Origin: Kiritimatiellia bacterium
GTDB lineage: Bacteria; Verrucomicrobiota; Kiritimatiellia; CAIQIC01; Lenti-01
Direction of reading: 5' to 3'
Assembly: GCA_028681135.1 (NCBI GenBank)
Contig: JAQUJC010000005.1
Coordinates: forward strand, 13,561-59,526
Length of the DNA stretch: 45,966 bases
Shown piece by piece: positions 34,619 to 42,905 of this stretch; position 1 is the first letter of the stretch, and the number at the start of each line of letters is the position of its first letter. The position numbers and the translations under genes are program-made. The notes below the pieces were generated by a model. The model was given only the letters and a program-made list of their open reading frames with translations, had not been told where the DNA came from and did not search any database.

Positions 34619-34705
34619 GCACCCGTGGTGAAATTGGCAGACACGTAAGATTCAGGTTCTTATGCCCTTAAAAGCGTGTGGGTTCGAGTCCCTCCGGGTG
34701 CACCA
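34619..34705 (+). tRNA. tRNA-Leu (anticodon CAG)
   Basis: An 87-base class II tRNA: acceptor GCACCCG/CGGGTGC, anticodon stem TAAGA/TCTTA around TTCAGGT (anticodon CAG, reads CTG), long variable arm, T loop TTCGAGT, discriminator A and an encoded CCA at 34703-34705. Confidence 0.96.
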
Positions 34706-34712
34706 TCTTCCG

Positions 34713-34740
34713 CCCGTGCTTGTGTTGCGCGGGTCTTTTT
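34713..34740 (+). terminator. Rho-independent terminator after tRNA-Leu
   Basis: Stem CCCGTGC/GCGCGGG (seven pairs, one G-T) with loop TTGTGTT, followed by TCTTTTT. It ends the tRNA transcript seven bases after CCA and just before ruvB, which must therefore have its own promoter or rely on read-through. Confidence 0.8.
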
Positions 34741-34756
34741 GTTTGAATGCGCAGCC

Positions 34757-35773
34757 ATGGCCGAACACCCCCCAGCCGAGACACGCAATTGCGCAGATGA
34801 GGAGTTTGAACTCACGCTGCGTCCCAGCCGCTTTGTCGATTTTGTGGGGCAGGCGAAAATCCGCGAACGGCTGGAGCTGAGTGTCGCGGCGGCGGCGGAA
34901 CGCGACGAGTCGCTGGACCATGTCTTGCTGTGCGGCCCCCCCGGTCTGGGCAAGACGACCCTGGCGTATATCCTGGGGGCGGCCATGAACGCCACCGTTA
35001 AGGCCACCTCGGGGCCCGTACTGGCCAAGCCAGCCGATCTCGCCGGCATGCTGACCAACCTTGAAAAGGGCGACATCCTGTTCATTGACGAAATCCACCG
35101 CATCCAAAAGAGTGTGGAAGAATACCTCTATTCGGCGATGGAGGACTACGTCATCGATATTGTGCTGGACCAGGGCGTCAATGCCCGCAGCGTCCGGCTG
35201 AATCTGCCGCGCTTCACGCTGGTGGGTGCCACGACGCGCAGCGGGCTCTTGAGCGCACCGATGCGCTCTCGCTTCGGCACCGCCCATCGCCTCGACTACT
35301 ATTCCACGCCCGAACTGGCCGAAGTGGTTACGCGCTCAGCGCGCATTCTCAATGTGGACATGGCACCCGAGGGGGCGCTAGAAATTGCGGCCCGCTCCCG
35401 CGGCACGCCGCGCATCGCTAACAATCTGTTGCGCTGGGTGCGCGACTACGCCCAAATCCGGGCGAACAATCACATCGACCGCGAGGTGGCTGACCAGGCC
35501 CTGACAATGCTGGACGTGGACAGCCACGGGCTCGACGAAATGGATAAACGTATTTTGCGCACCATTGTCGAGAAGTATGCCGGCGGGCCGGTGGGGCTCA
35601 ACACCATCGCGGTCTCGGTGGGGGAGGAGTCCGGCACCCTCGAGGAAGTCTACGAGCCCTTTTTGATTCAGCAAGGTCTGTTGGCGCGGACGCCACAAGG
35701 CCGCACCGCCACCCCCGCCGCCTTCCGCCTGCTGGGCCTGACGCCCCGCGGCACTCAACCGGAGTTGTCCTGA
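34757..35773 (+). CDS. ruvB: Holliday junction branch-migration ATPase
   Basis: A 338-residue AAA+ motor that drives branch migration with RuvA and RuvC. It has the N-terminal LRPSRFVDFVGQ, Walker A GPPGLGKTT (60-68), Walker B ILFIDEIHR, sensor 1 GATTRSG with LLSAPMRSRFG, sensor 2 SRGTPRIANNLLRWVRDYA, and the winged-helix C-terminus ending EPFLIQQGLLARTPQGRTAT. The frame is open back into the tRNA gene (34676), but ATG 34757 matches the family start. The epimerase gene follows after one base. ruvA and ruvC are not near by. Confidence 0.96.
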   Translation: MAEHPPAETRNCADEEFELTLRPSRFVDFVGQAKIRERLELSVAAAAERDESLDHVLLCGPPGLGKTTLAYILGAAMNATVKATSGPVLAKPADLAGMLTNLEKGDILFIDEIHRIQKSVEEYLYSAMEDYVIDIVLDQGVNARSVRLNLPRFTLVGATTRSGLLSAPMRSRFGTAHRLDYYSTPELAEVVTRSARILNVDMAPEGALEIAARSRGTPRIANNLLRWVRDYAQIRANNHIDREVADQALTMLDVDSHGLDEMDKRILRTIVEKYAGGPVGLNTIAVSVGEESGTLEEVYEPFLIQQGLLARTPQGRTATPAAFRLLGLTPRGTQPELS

Positions 35774-35774
35774 C

Positions 35775-36788
35775 ATGAATGTACTTGTGACCGGCGCCGC
35801 CGGCTTCATCGGCTACCACGTAGCGAACGCATTGCTTGAGCGCGGTGAGTCGGTCACCGGCTTCGACAACCTCAACGACTATTATGATGTGACGCTCAAA
35901 GAGGCGCGCCTCCAGCGGCTCAGCGCCCACCCCGCCTTTACCTTTGTGAAAGGCGACCTGGCCGATAGCGCGGCAGTCGATGCCCTGTTTGCGGTGCCCC
36001 CCTTCGACCGGGTGATCCATCTCGCGGCTCAAGCCGGGGTGCGCTATTCGTTGACCCATCCCGGCTCCTATGTGCAGAGCAATCTGGTTGGCTTTTTGCA
36101 CATTCTGGAGGCCTGCCGCCACGCGCAGATGCCGCATTTGACCTATGCCTCCAGCAGCTCCGTCTATGGCCTCAACGCCCATTTCCCGTTTTCGGTGCAT
36201 GACAACGTGGACCACCCCGTCTCGCTCTATGCCGCCACAAAAAAGGCGAACGAGCTGATGGCCCACACCTATTCGCATCTCTACAATTTGCCCACCACCG
36301 GCCTGCGCTTTTTCACGGTCTATGGGCCGTGGGGGCGGCCTGATATGGCCCTGTTCAAGTTCACCAAGGCCATCCTGGCTGGCGAGCCCATCGATGTCTA
36401 TAACCACGGGCGCATGCGCCGCGACTTCACGTACATCGATGACATTGTCCAGGGCGTGGTGCGCACCGCCGACCAGATTGCCCAGCCCGATCCGGCCTGG
36501 GATGCCACCCAGCCCGATCCCGGCATCAGCTCCGCGCCGTACCGCGTCTACAACATCGGCAACCACACCCCCGTCGAACTCGACACCTTCATCACCTATA
36601 TCGAAGAGGCGCTCGGCCGAAAAGCCGTCCGCAATCTATTGCCCATGCAACCCGGCGACGTGAAGGCCACCAGTGCCGATGTCGAGGACTTGCGCCGCGC
36701 CGTCGGCTTTGCCCCGGCCACCCCCCTCAAAACCGGCATCACCCGCTTCATCGAGTGGTACCAGGACTACTACGGGGGCCAAGCTTGA
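35775..36788 (+). CDS. NAD-dependent epimerase, UDP-glucuronate 4-epimerase-like
   Basis: A 337-residue extended SDR enzyme inverting C-4 of a UDP-sugar. It has VTGAAGFIGYHVA (GxxGxxG), DNLNDYYDVTLKEARL, HLAAQAGVRYS, the catalytic serines in ASSSSVYG and YxxxK (SLYAATKKANE). The stretch NDYYDVxLKxxRL, FFTVYGPWGRPDMALFKF and NHGRMRRDFTYIDDIV are typical of the CapI/GalAE-type glucuronate epimerases rather than GalE. The product would be UDP-galacturonate for a surface polysaccharide. It begins one base after the ruvB stop. Confidence 0.85.
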   Translation: MNVLVTGAAGFIGYHVANALLERGESVTGFDNLNDYYDVTLKEARLQRLSAHPAFTFVKGDLADSAAVDALFAVPPFDRVIHLAAQAGVRYSLTHPGSYVQSNLVGFLHILEACRHAQMPHLTYASSSSVYGLNAHFPFSVHDNVDHPVSLYAATKKANELMAHTYSHLYNLPTTGLRFFTVYGPWGRPDMALFKFTKAILAGEPIDVYNHGRMRRDFTYIDDIVQGVVRTADQIAQPDPAWDATQPDPGISSAPYRVYNIGNHTPVELDTFITYIEEALGRKAVRNLLPMQPGDVKATSADVEDLRRAVGFAPATPLKTGITRFIEWYQDYYGGQA

Positions 36789-36949
36789 AGCTGGACACTG
36801 GAAACTTGGCCGCGCCGCTGCCGAAGACGGCGGGCGGGGCTGTTGGTCGTTGTTCGTTGGTTGTTGGTCGGGAATATCCCGATCGGTCGGATCAGACGGA
36901 TCAGCCGGATTCGGCTGTCTCCGGTCTCCCCCTTGAACATTGGATATTG

Positions 36950-36959
36950 CCCCCCCCCC
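36950..36959 (+). repeat. C10 homopolymer upstream of purA
   Basis: Lies in the 197-base gap before purA, 26 bases from its start. The rest of the gap holds short direct repeats (GTTGGTCGTTG/GTTGGTTGTTGGTCG and GGATCAGACGGATCAGCCGGAT). Slippage could alter the leader of the purA transcript. Confidence 0.85.
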
Positions 36960-36985
36960 GTCTCCCTCTCTGAAAGGAACCTGCC

Positions 36986-38269
36986 ATGCCTAATACCATC
37001 TTAATCGGTGCCCAATGGGGCGATGAAGGCAAAGGCAAAATCATTGACGTGCTGACGGAGGGCGCCGACTGGGTCGTGCGGGCGCAAGGCGGGAATAATG
37101 CCGGGCATACGGTTGAAGTCGGCGAGGAGCGTTTCGTCCTGCACCTGGTGCCCTCCGGCATCCTGCACGACGGCAAGCGCTGCGTGATTGGCAATGGCGT
37201 GGTGCTCGATCCCGTCGCGCTGGTCGAGGAAATCCGCGGTGTCATGGACCGCGGGTTTTCGGTCGAAGGGCGCCTCTTCATCAGCGACCGTGCCCACGTG
37301 GTCTTTCCCTATCACCGTATGCTCGACGCTCAGGGCGAGGCCTGTAAAGCCAAGGACGATCAGATCGGTACCACCCAGCGGGGCATCGGCCCGGCCTACA
37401 GCGATAAGGCCGCGCGCTTTGGACTGCGCATGGGCGACTTGATTGATCCGAGTTTTCCGGAAGTACTGCGATCACGAATTGAAGACAAAAATCGCGCGCT
37501 CTCCGCGCTGGGCGCGCCGACCGTCGAGTTTGCCGAGATTCTTGCCGCCACTCAGGAGGCAATGGCCGTGCTCGCACCGCTGGTCTGCGATACCGTCCCG
37601 CTGCTGCATGATGCCGTCCGCGCCGGCGACACGATGCTCTTCGAGGGTGCCCAGGGCATCATGCTCGATATCGATTTTGGCACCTACCCGTTTGTAACCA
37701 GCTCCAACGCCGGCAGCGGCGGTGCCGCAACCGGCTCGGGCGTGCCGCCCAACCGCATGGACCGCGTCGTCGGTGTGCTCAAGGCCTATACCACCCGGGT
37801 CGGCGAGGGCCCGTTCCCCACCGAACTCTTCGATGCCGATGGCGAAGAATTGCGCCGCGTTGGTCGCGAGTTTGGCGCCACCACCGGACGTCCGCGCCGC
37901 TGCGGCTGGTTCGATGCCGTGGTCGCCCGCCATGCCGTCATGACCTGCGGCGTCGATGAATGGGCCCTGACCAAACTCGATGTCCTCGACGGATTCGAGA
38001 CCCTGAAAATTTGTACCGCCTACGAGTTGGATGGCCGACTGATCGACCATGTCCCGGCCAATGTTCGCCAGTTGGCCCGCTGTACGCCCATCTATGAAGA
38101 GATGCCGGGGTGGCAGACCTCCACCCAGGGCATCACTCGTTACGAGGAGTTGCCCGCCGCCGCCCAGCGCTATATTGCCCGGCTCGAGGCCGTTTCCGGT
38201 GCGCCCGTCGCCATCCTCTCGCTCGGTCCGCGCCGGGATGAAACCATCTTCCGGGAGCCCCGCGCATGA
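36986..38269 (+). CDS. purA: Adenylosuccinate synthase
   Basis: A 427-residue GTP-dependent enzyme joining IMP and aspartate on the way to AMP. It has GAQWGDEGKGKIID with the catalytic Asp and the GTP loop, GGNNAGHTV, TTQRGIGPAYSDKAAR, FEGAQGIMLDIDFGTYPFVTSSN, and the substrate loop TTGRPRRCGWFD. Length is normal. The ATG is preceded by AAAGGAAC, a good Shine-Dalgarno sequence. Its stop overlaps the uppS start as ATGA (38266-38269). Confidence 0.97.
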   Translation: MPNTILIGAQWGDEGKGKIIDVLTEGADWVVRAQGGNNAGHTVEVGEERFVLHLVPSGILHDGKRCVIGNGVVLDPVALVEEIRGVMDRGFSVEGRLFISDRAHVVFPYHRMLDAQGEACKAKDDQIGTTQRGIGPAYSDKAARFGLRMGDLIDPSFPEVLRSRIEDKNRALSALGAPTVEFAEILAATQEAMAVLAPLVCDTVPLLHDAVRAGDTMLFEGAQGIMLDIDFGTYPFVTSSNAGSGGAATGSGVPPNRMDRVVGVLKAYTTRVGEGPFPTELFDADGEELRRVGREFGATTGRPRRCGWFDAVVARHAVMTCGVDEWALTKLDVLDGFETLKICTAYELDGRLIDHVPANVRQLARCTPIYEEMPGWQTSTQGITRYEELPAAAQRYIARLEAVSGAPVAILSLGPRRDETIFREPRA

Positions 38270-38988
38270 CCGCATCGGCTGCCACCTCCGACATCCCGCG
38301 CCATGTCGCCATCATTATGGATGGCAATGGCCGCTGGGCCCGCAAGCGCGGCCAGCCGCGCATCTTTGGCCACCGCGCCGGCGCGGAGTCGCTCCGCGCC
38401 GTCCTGCGTGCCTGCCGCGACCACGGCGTCACGTATCTAACAGTCTATGCGTTCAGTACCGAAAATTGGGTCCGCCCCCAAGACGAAGTCCGCGGGCTGA
38501 TGACGCTGCTGAGGACCTTTCTGAAAAAAGATGAGCACGAGTTGCATGAAAATCAGGTGCGCCTGCGCGCCATCGGGCGCATCGACGATTTACCCCAGTC
38601 CGCCCGCGCCGAACTCACCCGCGTCATGGAGGCCACCCGGCACTATGACAAGGGCCACCTGATCCTGGCCCTCAGTTATGGCGGCCGCACCGAGATCACC
38701 GATGCCGTCCGCGCCATTGCTCGCAACGTGCAGGCCGGGGACCTGGAGCCTGACCAAATTGATGAAGCGCTGATTGCTCGCCACCTCTATCTGCCCGATG
38801 TACCCGATCCCGATTTGATGATCCGCACTAGCGGGGAACAGCGCTTGAGTAACTTCCTGCTGTGGGAATTGTCCTATGCCGAATTATACTTCACCGACAC
38901 CCTTTGGCCGGACTTCCGCGAAGCGCATTTTGCGGAGGCCCTGACCGATTATTCGCGGCGCTGTCGCCGTTTTGGAGCCCCCTCGTGA
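38266..38988 (+). CDS. uppS: Undecaprenyl diphosphate synthase
   Basis: A 240-residue cis-prenyltransferase making the C55 lipid carrier for peptidoglycan and surface glycans. It has HVAIIMDGNGRWARKRG with the catalytic aspartate (D19), the GHRAGAESLR helix, YAFSTENW, and LMIRTSGEQRLSNFLLWELSYAELYF. It is coupled to purA (ATGA) and to cdsA (GTGA at 38985). Its product is the likely acceptor for the GT2 enzyme at 2528-3472. Confidence 0.96.
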   Translation: MTASAATSDIPRHVAIIMDGNGRWARKRGQPRIFGHRAGAESLRAVLRACRDHGVTYLTVYAFSTENWVRPQDEVRGLMTLLRTFLKKDEHELHENQVRLRAIGRIDDLPQSARAELTRVMEATRHYDKGHLILALSYGGRTEITDAVRAIARNVQAGDLEPDQIDEALIARHLYLPDVPDPDLMIRTSGEQRLSNFLLWELSYAELYFTDTLWPDFREAHFAEALTDYSRRCRRFGAPS

Positions 38989-39863
38989 GTCTACCCTCTA
39001 TCAAACATCGCCTGCTGAGCGGATTCACGATTGCCGCGGTCCTCTTCAGCGCCTTCTTTTTGATGCCCGACATCGCCGCCCCCGTCATTTTGTCCGTGCT
39101 CGCCGCCATCATGGCTTTCGAGTTCTACGCCCTAATGACCGCCGCCGCCATTCCCAACTTCAACCGCTACGGCGTTCTTGCGTGTGTTGCCCTGGTCCTG
39201 ATTACCTGGTGCGCCGGCCGCTATGGCGGCGGCCATGGCTCCTGGGATGCCGTCGTGCTGTTCCTGATCGTCATCGGTGTTTTCCTGCGCCAGTTCCCCC
39301 AGAAGCACAACACATATCCGCTCCAGACCATCGGCGGGACACTCTTTGGCGTGCTGTATATCGGCTTGCTGTGGAGCTTCATGGGCAAGCTCATTCTGTT
39401 CGGGCGCGCTCCCGATTTTGTCGGCATTTATTGGCCTGGCCGCTGGCTGTTGCTGTATGCGGTCTTTGCGGCCAAGTTCACGGATATCGGCGCCTATCTA
39501 GTCGGGTCCATGTGTGGCCGTCACAAGTTGATCCCCCGCATTTCCCCCGCCAAATCCTGGGAGGGCGTCTTTGGCGGCATGGCCATTGGCACGCTCGCGG
39601 GCACGCTGCTGGTCTGGGGGCTGGAATGGTCTGCCTATCCCCTGAGCAACTTGGGGCTGACGCCGCTGCGTGCGATTCCCCTGGGTCTGTTGCTCTCCGT
39701 CTGTGCGGTTGTCGGTGATTTGGTCGAATCCTTTTTCAAACGCGCCGCCACCGTCAAGGACTCGGGCGGCACGGTCCCCGGCATGGGCGGCACCCTGGAC
39801 GTCCTCGATAGCATCCTCTTCACCGCTCCAGGGGTGTATCTGTTTCTCAGGCTGGTAGCGTGA
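38985..39863 (+). CDS. cdsA: Phosphatidate cytidylyltransferase
   Basis: A 292-residue polytopic membrane enzyme making CDP-diacylglycerol. Several TM helices precede the signature region: KFTDIGAYLVGSMCGRHKL, SPAKSWEGVFGG, then the CDS motif VESFFKRAATVKDSGGTVPGMGGTLDVLDS. The GTG at 38985 overlaps the uppS stop as GTGA and gives the expected N-terminus (SIKHRLLSGFTIAAVL); an ATG at 38862 lies deep inside uppS and is rejected. In many genomes dxr follows cdsA, but here it does not. Confidence 0.94.
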   Translation: MSLPSIKHRLLSGFTIAAVLFSAFFLMPDIAAPVILSVLAAIMAFEFYALMTAAAIPNFNRYGVLACVALVLITWCAGRYGGGHGSWDAVVLFLIVIGVFLRQFPQKHNTYPLQTIGGTLFGVLYIGLLWSFMGKLILFGRAPDFVGIYWPGRWLLLYAVFAAKFTDIGAYLVGSMCGRHKLIPRISPAKSWEGVFGGMAIGTLAGTLLVWGLEWSAYPLSNLGLTPLRAIPLGLLLSVCAVVGDLVESFFKRAATVKDSGGTVPGMGGTLDVLDSILFTAPGVYLFLRLVA

Positions 39864-39873
39864 GGACAGTACC

Positions 39874-40007
39874 CAGGAGTCAGTAGTCAGTTTCCAGAAT
39901 AAATCCCAGCCCCCTTTAACCCACGCCCTATCCTGAACCCCGAACCCCGAACCCTGAACCCTATCCCCCCCCTAATTTCAAAACCTCATTCTGAATACTG
40001 ACTCCTG
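39874..40007. repeat. Inverted-repeat-bounded 134-bp element with GAACCCT-type repeats
   Basis: Perfect 12-base arms CAGGAGTCAGTA and TACTGACTCCTG bound the segment, extending as imperfect arms toward CAGAAT/ATTCTG. Inside are tandem CCTGAACCCCGAACCCCGAACC-like units and a C8 run (39965-39972). It resembles a small non-autonomous element sitting between cdsA and rseP. Confidence 0.6.
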
Positions 40008-40026
40008 AATCCTAAATTTCCCAAGG

Positions 40027-40035
40027 CCCCCCCCC
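40027..40035 (+). repeat. C9 homopolymer touching the rseP start codon
   Basis: Nine C immediately before the ATG at 40036, exactly where a Shine-Dalgarno sequence and its spacer should be. Length change here would alter translation initiation. Confidence 0.85.
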
Positions 40036-41445
40036 ATGTTCATTCTGCTACCCATCCTCACCATCCTGCTCCTGTTCAGCTTGAGCATCTTTGTGCACGA
40101 ACTCGGGCACTTCCTGGTCGCCCGCGCGCTGGGGCTGGTGGCAGATGTCTTCTCCATCGGTATGGGGCCCGCCCTCTGGAAGCGAAAAGTCGGCGCCACG
40201 GTTTGGAAAATCGGCGCGGTCCCCTTTGGCGGCTATGTTGCGTTGCCGCAAATGGACCCGAACTCGTTCCTCGAGGGGACGGGTTCAGGTGACCGGTTGC
40301 AAATTGCCGACGACCCGGCAGAGGAGAAGGGGGAGGGGACTTCGGAGCCCGCACCCCGGAATCTGCCGCGCGTGGCCCCCTGGAAGAAAATTCTCGTGTC
40401 CGTGTCCGGGGCGGCCGGCAACATGGTGTTTGCGTTCCTGTTGGCCACACTGGTCTGGATCGTCGGCAAGCCTGCTTCCCTGCAAGAGCGCAATGCCATC
40501 ATCGGCTATGTCGAGGCCGACAGCCCTTCCGCCGCCGCCGGACTGACGCCCGGCGATGAAATCCTCGCTCTCAATGGCACCCCCGTGGCCTCGTGGCTCG
40601 TCGTGGCCGAGGGCGTCGCCCTGGCCCCGGCCGATACGGTGTCTCTGCTCGTGCGCGCCCCGACCGGGGCCGAGCGCGAGGTTGCCATCGAACTCGAAAC
40701 CAATGATATCGGCCTGCGGATGCTGCCCGGCCTCGATGGCCTCGCCCCGTGCCACGTTGCCGCCCTCATGCCCGGGTCCGGCGCGGAAGCCGCCGGACTC
40801 CTGCCCGGCGACCAGATTCTGCGCTATGACGGCCAAAAGGTCTATAGCCCCGCGCATCTCAGTCAGCGGGTCGAAGCCGTCGGCGACCGGGCCGCCGAGA
40901 TTGTCTTTCTGCGCTCAGGTCAGGAACAATCGGCCCGCGTGGAATCCCGCTATGATGAGGAGGCCGAGCGCCGTCTTATCGGAATCCAGTTCAATACACT
41001 CAGCGATCTGGATTACGGCGACCGCACCCATCCGACGCCCTGGGCGCAGGTCAAGAGCCATGCCGGTAGCATCTTCCGTTTTCTGCGCGCGCTGACCACC
41101 CCCGCGACCTCCGGTGCCGCCGCAGGCGCTGTTGGCGGGCCGGTCCTGATCCTGATCATGCTCTGGCTGATGGTCAAATCCAGCTTCATCCTCGCCATCT
41201 GGTTCACGGGATTGCTCAACGTCAACCTCGCCATCCTCAATCTGCTGCCGATTCCCATCCTCGATGGCGGCCATGTCGTGATGAATCTCTACGAATGGAT
41301 AGCCCGCCGTCCACCCCCGCCCCGCCTGGTCAATGCCCTCGCGAATCTGTTCGCCATCCTGTTTATTACGCTGTTTGTGATCCTGACCTTCCGCGACAGC
41401 GTACGCCATCTCCTGCCCACCCTGCGCCATTGGTTCGGCGGATAG
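40036..41445 (+). CDS. rseP: Site-2 metalloprotease (regulated intramembrane proteolysis)
   Basis: A 469-residue inner-membrane zinc protease that releases sigma factors from anti-sigma factors. The active site is HELGH (21-25) in TM1, with the third ligand in NLLPIPILDGGHVVM near the C-terminus. Two PDZ-like domains lie between (ADSPSAAAGLTPGDEILALNGTPV and MPGSGAEAAGLLPGDQILRYDGQKV). An acidic insert around residues 75-115 separates TM1 and TM2. No Shine-Dalgarno sequence is present; a C9 run abuts the start. The uppS-cdsA-rseP order is standard, minus dxr. Confidence 0.93.
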   Translation: MFILLPILTILLLFSLSIFVHELGHFLVARALGLVADVFSIGMGPALWKRKVGATVWKIGAVPFGGYVALPQMDPNSFLEGTGSGDRLQIADDPAEEKGEGTSEPAPRNLPRVAPWKKILVSVSGAAGNMVFAFLLATLVWIVGKPASLQERNAIIGYVEADSPSAAAGLTPGDEILALNGTPVASWLVVAEGVALAPADTVSLLVRAPTGAEREVAIELETNDIGLRMLPGLDGLAPCHVAALMPGSGAEAAGLLPGDQILRYDGQKVYSPAHLSQRVEAVGDRAAEIVFLRSGQEQSARVESRYDEEAERRLIGIQFNTLSDLDYGDRTHPTPWAQVKSHAGSIFRFLRALTTPATSGAAAGAVGGPVLILIMLWLMVKSSFILAIWFTGLLNVNLAILNLLPIPILDGGHVVMNLYEWIARRPPPPRLVNALANLFAILFITLFVILTFRDSVRHLLPTLRHWFGG

Positions 41446-41459
41446 CCCGTCCCCAGGGA

Positions 41460-41515
41460 GGGCAAAAAGGCAAAAAGGCAAAAAGGCAAAAGGGCCAAAG
41501 GGCCAAAAAGCAAAA
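41460..41515. repeat. GGCAAAAA-type tandem microsatellite
   Basis: GGCAAAAA repeated about four times with a period of eight to nine bases, then GGCCAAA variants, filling most of the 71-base gap between convergent rseP and mnmA. No hairpin terminator is visible there. Confidence 0.8.
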
Positions 41516-41516
41516 A

Positions 41517-42641
41517 TTAAAGATCGTAGGGGGGGGCAGGGGGCGTGGGTTCGATCACGCCCGAGGCCAGCGCCACGTCGCCCTCGTAGAAAACCGCGAT
41601 CTGCCCCGGGGTCACCGATAGCTGGGGCTCGTCGAAAATGGCTTTCAAGCCACCTTCTCCATCCGCTGCGACCGTCGCCAGCGCCGCGCGGTGGCGCTGG
41701 CGAATCTGTACCTGGCACCGGACCGGCGCAGTTGGCGGGCCGGGCCATGCAATCCAATTCAGGTCGGTGGCCCGCAATTCACGCCTGTAAAGCTCGCTCT
41801 GCGGCCCCACCACCACCTCGTTGCGCTGGGTATTGATTTTCTGCACGTACCACGGTGTTCCGCCCCCGCCCAGTTCCAGCCCCTTCCGCTGCCCAATGGT
41901 GTAATGGATAATGCCCCGGTGCTGTCCCAGAACCGTGCCATCGCGCGTCACGAAATTCCCGGGCGGGGAGTCATTTTTTTGAAAGAGCACCGAGTAGTCG
42001 GAACAGGCGATAAAATCCTGACTCTCTCCCTGATCTGCCAGGTCTTCCCATCCCAGCTCACGGGCAATGTCCTTCACCTCGCCCTTGGTCAACTCGCCCA
42101 GCGGAAAAAGAACCTGCGAGAGCTGCTCCTGCTTCAGCCGCGACAGAAAGTACGACTGGTCTTTTCCGGCATCCTTTCCCCGCAGCAGCAGCCAGCGGCC
42201 GCTCGCCTCGTCGAAGCGCACGCGCGCATAATGGCCGGTGGCGAATGCCTCGAACGCCACCCCCTGCGCGCGGGCCTGTTCCAGCAGGAACCCAAACTTC
42301 ATCCGCTGGTTGCAACGTACGCAGGGATTCGGGGTCCGCCCAGCCAGATATTCCGAGCGGAAATAGTCCAGCACAACTTGATTGTACTGTTTCGCCAGAT
42401 GAATCACCCGATGCTCGATCCCGATCCGGTCGGCTGCGGCCTTGGCCGCCTCCATCTCCTGCGCCTCCCCCGGACCAAAACACCCTGAGCCCCCCTCGTC
42501 GGGAATGGGAATGGACCCATCCCAGATGCTCATCGTCAGGCCAATGACCCGCCAGCCGTCCCGCTTCAGCAACGACGCCGCAATGCTTGAATCCACCCCC
42601 CCGCTTAATCCCACCGCTACGCTTTTTTGCTGGTTGTTCAT
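41517..42641 (-). CDS. mnmA: tRNA-specific 2-thiouridylase
   Basis: A 374-residue PP-loop enzyme adding sulfur to U34 of Lys, Glu and Gln tRNAs. The ATP loop is GLSGGVDSS (S13-S18), TPNPCVRCNQRMKFG carries C107 and C110, and GESQDFIACSDY carries C213. The pair is CxxC, not the DxxC of E. coli, so three cysteines are available, the arrangement associated with Fe-S-dependent members. HYTIGQRKGLELGGG and VTPGQIAVFYEGDV complete the fold. ATG 42641 has AGGA eight bases upstream and is preferred to ATG 42650. A C8 run in the mRNA (41529-41536) codes the C-terminal prolines. Confidence 0.94.
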   Translation of the reverse strand: MNNQQKSVAVGLSGGVDSSIAASLLKRDGWRVIGLTMSIWDGSIPIPDEGGSGCFGPGEAQEMEAAKAAADRIGIEHRVIHLAKQYNQVVLDYFRSEYLAGRTPNPCVRCNQRMKFGFLLEQARAQGVAFEAFATGHYARVRFDEASGRWLLLRGKDAGKDQSYFLSRLKQEQLSQVLFPLGELTKGEVKDIARELGWEDLADQGESQDFIACSDYSVLFQKNDSPPGNFVTRDGTVLGQHRGIIHYTIGQRKGLELGGGGTPWYVQKINTQRNEVVVGPQSELYRRELRATDLNWIAWPGPPTAPVRCQVQIRQRHRAALATVAADGEGGLKAIFDEPQLSVTPGQIAVFYEGDVALASGVIEPTPPAPPYDL

Positions 42642-42735
42642 GGAGATCATCCTACCCGCCCTCCAAGCCCCCGCGCCACTCTCTTTTGACTGTTTCTAGC
42701 CGGGTGTAGATCTTTAATATGCATAATGTGCTGAT

Positions 42736-42763
42736 ATTTAACATAATATGACAATTCATCTCC
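42736..42763 (-). other. Candidate dif-like XerC/XerD site
   Basis: On the minus strand ATATTATGTTAAAT (14 bases) equals, from memory, the centre-right part and whole XerD arm of E. coli dif. The XerC-side half matches poorly (18 of 28 overall). It sits in an AT-rich intergenic stretch beside another dif-like fragment (GCATAATGT at 42721). Its significance rests on the strand-composition switch 8-9 kb away. Confidence 0.35.
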
Positions 42764-42817
42764 CGCGTGTATCCGGAAAGGACCTTCGCTGCCCCCGTTG
42801 GGCCGGCTGGAACCTCC

Positions 42818-42847
42818 CTGTCATTTGTGACAGCTACACAACGTCAC
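42818..42847 (+). promoter_or_regulatory. Dyads upstream of the LRR surface-protein gene
   Basis: CTGTCA-TTTG-TGACAG (42818-42833) is a perfect six-base inverted repeat, and the overlapping GTGAC-N11-GTCAC (42827-42847) is a second dyad; a further GTCAC lies at 42870. Such overlapping sites suggest a regulator-binding region. AT-rich DNA at 42700-42760 could hold promoters for both divergent genes; no convincing -35/-10 pair stands out. Confidence 0.4.
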
Positions 42848-42905
42848 CCTTTCTGACAAAATAGGACCCGTCACATGAAGGTCCCCCTCTGCTGGAGATA
42901 TGATG

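Noticed and set aside
34676-34756. N-terminal extension of RuvB into tRNA-Leu
   Set aside because: It would translate the tRNA and its terminator; RuvB homology begins at 34757.
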